In this document: piece after piece, positions 13,501-24,500 of the stretch | How positions within the stretch are numbered: position 1 is the first letter of the stretch | Layout of the letters: the number at the start of each line of letters is the position of its first letter | Assembly: GCF_002042975.1 (NCBI RefSeq) | Contig: NW_018149995.1 | Coordinates: forward strand, 287,809 to 351,808 | DNA length: 64,000 nucleotides | Direction: 5' to 3' | Origin: Orbicella faveolata | Taxonomy: Eukaryota; Cnidaria; Anthozoa; Scleractinia; Merulinidae | The notes under the pieces: generated by a model | Databases searched by the model: none | Told to the model about the DNA's origin: nothing | What the model saw: the letters and a program-made list of their open reading frames with translations, nothing else | Position numbers and translations under genes: made by a program

Positions 13501-14249
13501 CATCATATCCACCTGGTACTAGTTAGTCTCCGCCGCAGCCGTTACTTTTGACGTCACGCAACGCCGCTACCCACCGGTAATCTTCAACTTCGTTGTCCTG
13601 TGTGTACAAACGTCCACTCTTCTCAAACAAAATTGAAGAAAAATGCAATTTTTCCTGACGATAGGACGCGGTTGAACGCAGGCGTCAACCTCGCTAGTTG
13701 TGTGTAACTCGCCCAGTACGATAAGTTGTTCGATGGAGAATTGTTCCTTTCACCACAGGTGGGAAATGATACGTGCCTTGCTGAGAACTCTTTTTATTAC
13801 CGACAGAAATGACGTTTTTACACCCAGCAGTAATTTTGACTTGCAGCCATATAGCAAAGCTTGTGAGAATACCTACAATCTGTTTGTGGTGCTTTCAATG
13901 TCCGACGTCATTTACAGCTGTGCAATACGATCAGAATCAAATTACCAAGGTATCGCGTCTCACACGGATAGGATTACATGAGTATCTCAAAACAGGTCGC
14001 TGACTCACCGAATAGAAGCATATTGCAGGCCATAACACGCTGATTCGTTACGAAAATTCGCCAGTTCGTGACGATAAACCTTTGCCAACCACCGATTGCA
14101 GGGATTGCTGAAACAGGTATGCAGTTTTAAACTGTTTACAGTGACGTCACTGCGTCAATCCCTGAGGCCTTCGGAAAGTCAATAAACTCTATTGCAGCAC
14201 ACGCCATCGATACGCCGTGTTCGATTTTCATCCAAGCGTGTTGAGTATC
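13501..14249. promoter_or_regulatory. CRE-bearing upstream region of the MORN gene
   Basis: Contains two exact TGACGTCA palindromes, at 13549-13556 and 14142-14149. The second is 100 bases upstream of the start codon. This is the consensus for CREB/ATF factors. The region is CpG-richer than its flanks. Binding and promoter function are inferred. Confidence 0.5.
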
Positions 14250-16519
14250 ATGGGAGGCAAGCCAGGTAAAGAAAAAAAAGGCAAAATAATCGAAGATGAC
14301 TTCGTGGAAATCGACAAGTTTTCTGGTGGTACCGACGAATTCGGCGAGAGAAAAGGTGAAGGAATGTATTGCTATCAAAATGGCGATATTTATGACGGAG
14401 ATTGGAAGAAAGGAAGGAAGCACGGCTACGGAATATATACATATGCAAATGGAAAAAGGTAATTCCTTGTGTATAGGAGGAAAAAGCACAAACAAAGTTT
14501 TTGAATTCGAGTTTTGAGCAACTACTTCCGGTTAGTATTTCGCACGATCGATTTGATATGCACTTAGGCTTACAAGCACAACAATGTGTCACTCTTTCGA
14601 AGACCTGTTCTTTTTTCACGTAATTTGATATTTGTTATTACTCTGATTCGAAAAGTCTTAAACAGGGAACGTTGGAATTTTTATACATATGTCTCAGCTT
14701 CATTTGGCTTTCTGTTTTTTTTTGCTCGACCTCAATAATAATCGCGCTCGCATGCGTGATGTATATCAAGGAACAAAGCTAGCCGGAAGCTTGTAAATAA
14801 GTGACGTAAAATCATCCCATCTTGACGATATAAAGCCCACACGCTTCAATGAATTTTACTACCTATAAAAACTGCTGGAGTTTTAGCGGGTTTCTAGTTA
14901 AAATGGTCTTTATAGGGTAAGTATCGCCTGAAAAATTCACGAACTGTTGTCTATTACGGGAGTAGCCTGTGACTGATCACAATTGACATCTTAATCATGG
15001 CAGTCAGTTGTAATAATATATTCCCTAAAGAGTAAATGTGGAAGTTATAAATAATAGAACGCTAGCAGTTATACATGTTTTTTCAAACGAAGGCAAATTC
15101 ATTCCATTAAACTCTTGTGCAAATAACTTTGGTTTCCTGGTGGTAAACAGGTACAGATGTTAAGGAAAAATTATTAAAGGACTGCTGGAGGCTTTCATAA
15201 TTAAAAAAAAAATAATTTTTAGTAGAATTTACCTTAATTGACAAGAAATTTTTATTAGTTCTCGTAATCTATTGGACGCTAAAGTCGAAGCACTTGTTCT
15301 TACCGCGCAATCTTGTCACGTAATCTTTCTTGGAGGTAAGAGGAAAGATTGCGTGACGAAGACAGAGTTTGTTGCGCGCGTTTCGCGTTTGCGACCTCCG
15401 CCGCCGGAAAAAAAAAAAACCCGACGGCAAAAACCTACCAGGTACGCAGGCTATTGTGTGTGCGATTTCATGGTTGTTTGCTTTTCTTAGCATCAGAGGA
15501 TGGTTTTACAAGGATCGCTTTATAGGATCAGAACCAAACGAAAAGTTAAAGAAAAAGCTAAAAAAGAAACCAAAAGTAATACAAGAAGATGCTCCTCCTT
15601 TGCCACCTCCAGCAAGTCTTCTATTGTAAGTTGTTTGCAATATTTTTTGCTGTTTGATTGTCTTAACAACTTTAATTCTGCAAAATGGGAAATGGATGTT
15701 CTCTATTCTCGGTGGGTTTTGCAGTTTGAGGTTCTCAGATTGGGTACCCAATGAAACAGAAAATTATCTGCTCAAGAATAAAACGCGCTTGTCTGGCACA
15801 GGGCTGGAGATACCGAGTCACTGTAAAACCCCGGAGTAAAACATCCTGACCAACTTCGTTCCCAGGTCTCTTCCCAATCTCTAAATGAAAAGCCCTGAGA
15901 ACGAGGTTGGTTCCTGACATTGGCTTTCTTTCCAGGCCTTTTTCCCCGTTTAAACACAATGATTGAGAGCCTTGCAGGAAAACAAGTTATTTCCAATTAG
16001 GTCAGCATCCCGCCCCCCAACCCCTTTCCCAACTTTTTTGGTGCGTCTATTCCGTTTCCCATATCCAACAAGAGCCCTTGTCCACAGTAAGCCCCTTTCT
16101 TTGAAGCCACCAAAATGTACGCACAAGTTTTGAAAACAATAAAACAATCGTCGATTTTCACAGTTCATGTGCTATTTATGATAGACTGATCTTTTAAAAA
16201 GTTCTACAGCAGCTAACCTATGATGTCTCTTATTAGTTCCCCTCCTGAAAGAAACAAATCAAAGCCCTTGAATACAACTCGCCTCTCTACAAGTCAAGAA
16301 GATGTTTCTAAAGACGACCGGCTTGAACCCGATAATTTTCGTCGAGCGAAGAGCGAACGTCGACCAAAGAACTTTTTTCGAAGAAATTACCAATTACCCA
16401 GCAAAGACGAGGAGAAGATGGAAAGACAAAGAAGTGTAAGATTGAGGCAGTCAATTCGCGCTAAATACGGTTTACCAGAACCTTCAAGAAAGAATCCCTT
16501 ACTAAGTAATTCCGAATAG
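14250..16519 (+). CDS. Small MORN-repeat protein with complexin-like C-terminal motif
   Basis: Three coding exons, 14250-14458, 15491-15625 and 16237-16519, join in phase 2 at both introns and give 208 residues. Residues 36-90 carry MORN-type units: GEGMYCYQNGDIYDGDWKKG, then KHGYGIYTYANGK, then IRGWFYKDRFIG, which spans the first splice and supports it. MORN repeats usually bind membranes or scaffold ciliary and junctional complexes. A Lys-rich and Pro-rich linker follows (KLKKKLKKKPK, PPLPPPAS), then a basic region. Near the C-terminus, residues 173-194 read EEKMERQRSVRLRQ then SIRAKYGL, close to the complexin central helix (KMEAEREVMRQGIRDKYGI). I do not recognise a named orthologue. The gene model is good; function is unknown. 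Confidence 0.72.
15847..15916. repeat. Short foldback of the ACCTCGTTCCCAGG family
   Basis: In intron 2 of the MORN gene. ACCAACTTCGTTCCCAGG at the left pairs with CCCTGAGAACGAGGTTGGT at the right, with a short loop. It shares its terminal sequence with the longer palindrome at 24400-24514 and with a partial copy near 19937-19990. Confidence 0.7.
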
Positions 16520-18531
16520 TGAAATTATTGGTGTGATATATCCCTTAAGAAATTATAGAGCCGAGATTCGATGACCAATCAACCGCTCTCCCAGAAATTA
16601 AACGCAGCCGTATAACAGAAATTTGCTATTTTGCCTTCTTCTTTTTGTTTTTACGCTATTTTGAAAGGGTACAAACAGGTTGATTTTTGTACCTTTGTCA
16701 AAATAGCGAAAAGTGCGAACTAATTTACAAAGCGGATATAACAGACCAATCACAACTGGTGGTTGATTCACGTGATCGTGCAGTCTCTAAGCTGTAAGCC
16801 CGACACAAACTGCCAATGATTTTGTGGATGTTATTGCTTCTGTTCACATCTCAGCCTTGATAACAAGCTGATTTGGGCCAATCGTAGAGCGTAGCAAGTG
16901 CTAATAACAAAGCAATATACGCATGCAATTTATTTTCGGTAAACCCTTTTAAAACTAAGCAAGATAACTAGTAGTAATCGTAGATTAAAGAGTGCGTTCG
17001 AGCACTGGTAGGTAAAGAAAAAATTCTCGGAACAACATTTTGTACATGAGCTGTTAGGTAGGCGTGAAATTGGCCTTCCCCCAGTAGGGAAAACAAATGA
17101 ATTGATCGCAAAGCACGTACATACGAGAGGATTTGTTCTCATTTGTGTATAATAATGAAGCCCAAATCTAAAGCTTTGCTAATTTTTGCTAAAGGGCTCG
17201 TTGTCTTTTGTTATCAGATCAAGCAATACAGTTTTGCTGGTGTTAAACTAGGTCAGCTTAACCTTACGTATATTATGTAATTTATAGCTTTTTGTAAATA
17301 AAAAATGATGTATTTAATTTTAGACAACCCCAAGATATTGTGAAATTGTTGCAAAAGAATGACTGCATGCCTCTTTTCGGCTCAAACTTTATCTATGGTT
17401 GAGAACTGCGCTCGTGACAAAAAGGACCCCCCACTTCAGGCCTTTGAACGAGGACTTGCCAAAAAAGGCTGTTATATTTCCCGAGACCGAAGGCCTCGAA
17501 AACAAGTAATCCAGGCCAGATGGCGTATACCTGTCGATTCATATGTAGCATAAACAATTTTGGAACGGATGAGTAACATTGGTAATTTATTGGAAATTGG
17601 TAGGCGAGTCGTTTCTTGCACTTAATTACAGTGTGCTTCAGGATTATTTCAAGTTGTTGAAGTCGACGGACGAAGGTCAATTTAGTTAATATCAATGTGT
17701 TGCACAGTTTTCAGTCGACCATAAGCGGAATACTGCGTGTCAGGAAAGTGGGACGAGAGGAGTATGGGGCCCAACTCCCAAACTCTACACCCAAACCAAG
17801 AGATATGATCCTGATCAAATTCTTATGTCCAAAACTATCAGCGCCGCTGCATTTTTGCCTTCCCCACTTGATCGTCTTTCTTCGCCCAAAAAACAACTCA
17901 TAAGAGTGCATTTAGACATCTAAGTTTTAATACAGTTTCGGCCTAAAGAATTGAAAGTGATAGTTTTCTCTGATCGGACAGTCGAATATTGTTTTGCATT
18001 TCATTTTCCAGTGTGTTTCGGTATTTTGATTTATTAGTTTATCTTATAACTATAGAACTTGTCTTTTGCTTCCTATGCATTTTCAGAGACGTCTTTTCAC
18101 AAATTACTAGCGCGGCGTGCAGCACTTGAGATGCTTTTTGACAATTCCTTAGCCTACTATCAGGCGCCTATCGTAGAGTATTAAAGAAAGGGAAAAAATC
18201 AAAACTTCATTTATTAAATATGATCATGTTTTCAGGTGGTAGATATTCAAGTGCCACATTAAAAACATTAGCTGGTTCTTAACCAAACGTTTAATTATTT
18301 TGCTGGTACAAAGATAGCAAAGATGATATTTTTTGCCACAATTCAATATAGAGGACGTCTAATAATTCTCACACCGGTTTAAAAAGTGCAGGTGGAGGTT
18401 GTTTAAATGTTCTGGAAAGGTTTTTCGTTCTTCTTCCCGAAGAACTCGTAAAATATCTGAACAGCGCTACAAGCCTTTGAGTCCTCTGATTTCAATGCAA
18501 GACTACATGGAGTAGATCGACGAGCAGGGTC
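16520..18531. other. Intergenic with one doubtful gene candidate
   Basis: Between the MORN gene and the CALHM gene. Apart from the weak two-exon candidate at 17395-17936, I see no coding signal. AATAAA-like strings are scattered through it. Confidence 0.5.
17395..17936 (+). CDS. Doubtful two-exon hypothetical gene
   Basis: A possible reading starts at ATG 17395 (MVENCARDKKDPPLQAFERG...), leaves at a GTAATC donor after 17505, and re-enters at a CACAG acceptor before 17706. It continues through GVWGPTPKLYTQTKRYDPDQ to a TAA at 17934-17936, giving about 107 residues. The second block has protein-like composition with many charged and Pro residues. Against it, two or three overlapping frames are open in both exons, the donor is weak, and I recognise no homologue. 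Listed so that it is not lost; it may not be a gene. Confidence 0.2.
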
Positions 18532-20332
18532 ATGAGCCGAGGAAAGCTATACAACGTTTTCCAGGATCGCTCAACTTTTAAAAACGCTGTCTTCGTGTTT
18601 GTGATTGTTTCACTTGAGCAGGTAGTAAGTCGTTTGGGAATCACTTGTGAAAACGCAACGTTGTGGCTGATTGTTCCACCGTGCGTTATATTTGTCGTGA
18701 GCTGCTAGAAATCTAAAAACGTCACACTACTTTTGAACTGCAACACTTCAAAGAACTGCTCTTTAGGACTGGAATTTGCGGCGCAGAGTTATGTCGCCTT
18801 GATGTATATGACTTTACCCGCTCTCACCTGGATTGTAACCGCGTTCCTTGACACTAAAATCTGGGTTTGTCACCGAATGGGACCTGAGGACTGTGGAGTT
18901 TTCTTGAATTGCACCCTTGACGAAAAGCACCGAAGGGATGAAGAGAAAAGAACTTTAAAAGCAGAATCTCAGAACATTGCGCTTCTAATTCTCACAGGTA
19001 TATTGACTTTTATATAATAATTAAATGAATGCGCGCGCTCTGATTGGTCGATCAGCTATGGTTTATTGTGCCAGTAAACTCATGGAAATTTCGCGTGTCT
19101 TCTGAATTATTATACAAAAGCAATAGACCACAAGTTTCTATGGTTTAGAGGCATGATAAACCACTTGGGATGTTGGAAGAACAGGAGAAGAATTCGTAAA
19201 TCACGAGCCTGCGGCTCGTGATTTACGAATTCTTCTCCTGTTCTTCCAACATCCCAAGTGGTTTATCAGCCTATAAACCATAAAAACTTGTAGTCTATTG
19301 CTTAAGAATTTTTTTCTCATGCTAAAAAGACGTTGTCATCAGGTACTTCCTCACCCATGGTCATTATACCAACTTTGACTCGGATCTTCAATCGGCAAGC
19401 GATCGACTGTAAGACGAAACTTTCCGATTATGTGCAGTCGGCAAATCTTCGTAGAGACGAACGAACACTCCCGAGTACAGGGCGATCCTTTCTGAGTCAG
19501 GAAGGTTACTAAGCAACTTGAGGATCACGATAACGACTGCTAACCGCGGGAAACTATCGTTTGTGTTTTATTTTAGGTTCAGTGATGTGCACAGCCCTCT
19601 TAAGCTGGGGCTATCATCTCCTGTTTGCTAGACCAGAGAAGGAGCATGAGCTGGAAGATCTCGCGCGAGATGCTGCCAGGACAGTGCTGGAAAATTACGC
19701 AACCGAACGCGCTAGTCTAAAACTGCAAGAAATAAGAGCTATGGTAAGTCTGTCATAAACAGGAATGGTTATTTGCGCGCTCAATTCCTCCCTGGCGGGT
19801 GGAGCAGAACTTTTGAGTCAACAGTTAGTGGATGAAAAATAAGTCTGTGGTCTAGTTGAACCACAAATTTCCATCTGAGAGGAAGAGAAAAAAAGGCGTC
19901 AGATTTACACAGCCATCAAGAACGGCGGGCAGGGCGTAACCTCGTCCCCAGGGCGTTCTCGTCGAAGATTCTTGTGACGAGGTTTGGCAGGGCGGGACTG
20001 TAATGTTGTCACGAATACGCACGAACTCTTCCTAACAGCTTTCAGTGACCCTTTCAGTTGTTGCAACTCTTAAAAAATTGCATCGATCGATAACATGATG
20101 TTTTATTCTGCAGGTTATGGCTGAGACAAAAGACAAAGTGGTCGAGGCTGAACTTACTGAAACCAGAGTGCAGAAAGCTGAAGAGGAAAGTGTTTCGTGT
20201 CCAGGAAGAGAAAACTCTCTTAGTTACCAGCTGGAATCTAAGTGGTTTGAGCAATTAGACAGGAATATTGTGATTCATCTTGAAGATCACCTTATAACTG
20301 ACAATGTTAAACTTATTTATCCGGAACTGTAA
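18532..20332 (+). CDS. CALHM-family (calcium homeostasis modulator) channel, with an in-frame TAG
   Basis: CALHM proteins form large-pore ATP and ion channels with four membrane segments. Coding blocks: 18532-18997, 19577-19743 and 20114-20332, in phase, about 283 residues if the TAG is read through (family usually 310-350). Segments: TM1 FKNAVFVFVIVSLEQVVS, TM2 ATLWLIVPPCVIFVVSC, TM3 SYVALMYMTLPALTWIVTAF, TM4 QNIALLILTG continuing after the intron as SVMCTALLSWGYHLLF. The pattern of TM3 (PLTWV-like) and the AESQ before TM4 matches CALHM6 (AQSQVLG). The C-terminal tail is helical and charged. A TAG at 18706-18708 interrupts the TM2-TM3 loop in the same frame. It may be a polymorphism, a sequencing error or a sign of decay; a 57-base intron, 18697-18753, would also remove it but is unusually short. 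AATAAA at 20399-20404. Ascribed to the family, not to a specific member. Confidence 0.72.
19118..19302. mobile_element. Foldback MITE in the CALHM intron
   Basis: Long, nearly perfect inverted repeat centred near 19209. The inner arms (CCACTTGGGATGTTGGAAGA ... mirrored) pair over about 50 bases with almost no loop at GAGCCTGCGGCTC. The outer arms GCAATAGACCACAAG and CTTGTAGTCTATTGC extend the fold to about 185 bases. This is typical of a non-autonomous DNA transposon. Target duplication not determined. Confidence 0.85.
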
Positions 20333-21569
20333 TACCATGCAATGCTTGAAACAGCCAGTTACAATGCGTATCACAAGATATTCGCACATTGTCAAAAAAA
20401 TAAATAAATAAATCCAAATTAAAGGTTCTTATTATTTATTCAATTCTCAGAATATATTCTACATTCACCTCGGAGTCCTATCCTATCCCATCCCATCCCA
20501 TTTTCATTAATAAAACTTAATTTTTCTATTAAGAGCGGTTTTCAGGTACAGCTGCTACTCTGTAACAGTACAACAAAAAGTAATTGAAACAAACGCAAAT
20601 GACAGAGTGACCAATTACAATTCGCAGCACCAAACAATGGAAAAAAGGTAGCCGCGTGTCAAGGCCTAATAAAACAAAGAACCGCCCAAAAAGGGCGGGA
20701 AAAACTCGCATAAGCCAGTAACAGAGTCAGAACTTGAAACATAAGCGAACACATAATTTTAAATCCTCATTCGGTTAGCCTGTGTGACGGCCACCCTACT
20801 ATACCCGAAAGAAAAAATAGGCTACAGTCGGGAAACAAATGCCATTTTCGAGTACGTCTTCTTGGAGATTAATAGAAGCACCCCCCGATAGGAAAAGGCT
20901 ATGTACTTTGCCAAACAAAAGATTGTTCAAATAATTGAATATTTCCTTTCACACCACTTTTGATACAAATCTAATGCAAAAATGTGAGTAAAATATTTAG
21001 ATGAATTTTTTCTCTCCTTCTCACATTGAGAACCTGCTTCTAATAAATACTTTCAAACTGGATTCCTAAAACGGGCCGAATACTCCAAGACTACCAAAAC
21101 GAAATCTGTATAAAGACGAATAATGCTTCGATATCTGACGAATATAAACGTTTCAGATTAACTTTAGTGATTATGTAGGGTTATGAAAAGTGTGTCATCA
21201 GATACCCAGGAATTTTCTGATGCACTGATGATTTTTTAAGTGACACGATTCACGTTACTGTCGAATTAATCCGACCATCCATCTGTATTAATGGCAGGCT
21301 CGTTCTAAAGTTAAATAGTAATATTACTGACTGATGAGTTGTTTGTCAGTCAAATGATGCTAAATAGGCTAACACTGAACTTGAAGCTAAGCTCGATTCC
21401 CGAGAGAGCGGCAGAGATAGATCCTAACTTGAAACACATATATTACTTATAAAAACTTCGTCTACAAAAAATATTGTCCCTCACTTTGTAAAATATCTAT
21501 TTAAAATGAGTATTTGACTCAAATTATCATATTCGTTCATCTAACAAGTCGCTAATGAAATCCACCGCC
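20333..21569. other. Intergenic between CALHM and GCC1 3' ends
   Basis: The two genes converge here. There is a short AAATA tract at 20393-20413 and a CCTATCC/CCCATCC tract near 20476-20500. No gene or recognised element. Confidence 0.6.
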
Positions 21570-24500
21570 TTAGGTTCCCCACCACGTAGCTGACTGGACT
21601 TTTCTCACTTGGCTCAGCTATCAGAGAAAGAAAAAATAACTTGCATTACATGGATTAGAACCAAAAGACCCTTATTTATAGAAGAAGTCTAACTTAAACC
21701 CCTCTGTAAGCAGAACTAGGCGGTGGCTGAATTGTGATCGTAACATGCGCCATAGCACAGTTAGACTGTTCAGACGAAAAGTGTGTTTACTGGTGTGAAC
21801 ACGGTTTAGACCAAGCATTTCTTAAACGCTGTCTAACCCTTTTCAAAGAAGAAAGAGTAGACGGTGTTTGTCTTTAGAGGAGATCAAAAGGGAACCTCAC
21901 AATACGTCAGTGACATTTCTAACACGAGAATTAAACGGAGAAAGACTTCGGCGTGCTTCGTAAATTCGTCGATCTCTCGATAGCGTGCATGGTGTACAAA
22001 GGAACTTACCTCTTTAGGACTAAACTCCAAAATAGTTGCAATAGCTGTAATCATTTGTTGTTTGACTGAATAACTCGTGCTCATCATAAACCTTAGCACA
22101 ATGTTCTTTAGATATTCTAAGTTGGCACTCTCACGAGACCTGCATGATAAGTAGGAAATAAAATGACGAGCAGTTATTCAACCTTGTTCGCAGTCCATCT
22201 CAATCTTCCAAATCTTGGCCATCTGGTGTCTTTTTCCATTATTATTACCTAGTTTGCGTTTTTCTATCTTCACAAATTAAGTTTTTCCGTCAATTTCAAG
22301 GTAATTTCGTAGCATAGTACACTATATGGCGACATAAGCGACAAACATTTCATGTCCAGCAGAGGACTCCACAGTCATTTTCAGACTTACACTGAACAAC
22401 CACCCAAGATAAAACAATTTCAAGTTACCTATTTCTTTCAAGTTTCCTGATTTCTTCTTTGAGGAGATTGGCCTGATCCATGAGTTTGTCACCTCTAGCA
22501 AACGAAAAAAAAAACAATCAGGGAATAACTGTATACATTTAGGCCAAGTGCAGGGAGGTTTGTGCAGTGCGGACGTGTACGCAGCTATAACAGGTTGTGT
22601 GGTAAATCATAAATTGAAGAAACTAATTTGCTCAAGAAAATCATTTTTTTCAACATTACCTAATTTCTGCATCTCTCAAGGCCACTTCAAGTTCATTCCT
22701 CTGTCGCCGTATTGCTGTGCTTTCTGCTTCTCTTCTGGCTTGCTGTTGAGCATAGTGTACCAGTGTACTCTCACTACTGCTAGCCTGGAAGTAGTAAAGG
22801 AGGCATTGTGGCATAAATAAACAATAACCTCTATTTGGGGTGGACATAATCTGTTCCGAGATGAGAACACTTTTTCAAGAGCGTAGCTCGGGGAAAACTG
22901 CGAGCTTCGAGGAACAGATAATGTCCAAGGACAAATACTTCAGCATATTTTCCACCAAGTGGAGGCTATTGTGTTTATTATCCGTCAATTTTTTTTCCTA
23001 AAACGTACAGTTTTGAGCATCTATCCGGCGTATCTTGGACAGGGCAAAATGAATCAAATCCTGCGCTGTGATTGGCCACCCGATTGGACAAGATGGAGCT
23101 ATCTTGCCCACTCGGGACTACCCGCCGTGTCCCACAAGAAAAATTTCCCCGAAAGCCATATACTGAATAAATCCTTTATTGACCACGCTTGTTTGGTCAA
23201 GATGGCTTGAAATTGGCCTCGCTCTTTTTTTGCGAGTTTATGGACCTCGACTCCGTCTCGGTCCATAAACATGCAAAAAGGGAACTTGGCCAATATCCAG
23301 CCATCTTGACCTCACACTTGGTCAATAACCCATACATACTAACCCCAGAAGGTTTGGTCAAGAGCTGATGAACTGCAACATCGGCTTCAGATGACTGAGG
23401 AGAGTCCAAAGTGGCCTGGGAACCACCAGTTATCTCCACAAACTTTCTCTGATAAGAAAAGGCTGATCTTGCAGTGCTGCTCTCAGCTGAAGGACTGTTT
23501 GAAGGGATACGATTTCTCAGCGTTTCAATCTCTGAATCTTTCTCTGCCACTAGGGCGAGAGTTCGTTCCCTTTGATTTAGCACCTGCCTTTCAAGTTCCT
23601 CAAGTTTTTGTTTGTAAATAGTGTTTGATTCCTCGTTTTCATGTTTGTGTTTCTCCTCCATCAACTTGAGCGAATCCCGCAAGTTTGTGATCACCTTTCT
23701 TTGATCTTGTTCTTTTTCATTGCTAGAGTGTTTTAAGTCTTCAATTTGCTTTTCTAATTCAGCATTGTCTTTTTTTAGTTTCTCCAAGTTCTCCAACTGT
23801 TCACTAAGCTCTTTGAAGGATTTGTTCTTGTGAAGCGCCTGTGTCTTGACTTTGTATCTTTCAAATTCTTCCTTTAGCTGCCGCAGTTCTTGTTGACAAA
23901 CTTTATGTGAAGGGTCGTTCACAAAAAGAGACTCCAACTCCGACTTGCTCAGCTCTTCTAAATGTTTTGTCAAGAGAAAGAGAAACACAGGTCAGAATTT
24001 CAGTTATTGATCGCTGTTTCCTTAGAAACCACTTGCTCTCTTGCTATGTTTTTGTTCACTTGCATAATTTTTGCCATATTATGGAACACATAACTGTACA
24101 ATAGAGTATGTAGGGGAAAATTCTACTGTAAACATAAATAACTCGTCTTAAAGTTTTTAACACTATAACAGCAACATTAAGGTCTTTGAAACTGAACAAT
24201 GTTTCATTGTTTGTGTCACAACATTGACATCAAAAGTTAATTTTTCAATTATCTCTACGACAATCTATGATGTGAGTTTACCACAATCTATGATGTGAGT
24301 TTATTATTTTCTCTCCCAAACTGGTAAATTGGTGTCTAACTGTAAACATAACGTTTGTAAAAGTACATTCTTGTGCATACATGAAGTGTATGGTCCAAAC
24401 AACCTCATTCCCATGGTCTCTCATCTTACTGCCCCCTGGAGCGAGCGAAGAGAGAGGGTCTCTCTTCGCTTGCTCCAGGGGGCAGTAAGATGAGAGACCC

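Noticed and set aside
23197-23343. Extension of the GCC1 exon 7 frame past KPSG
   Set aside because: A phase-correct GTTAGT donor at 23343 leads to an exon matching the next part of human GCC1; the extension lies in a foldback repeat.
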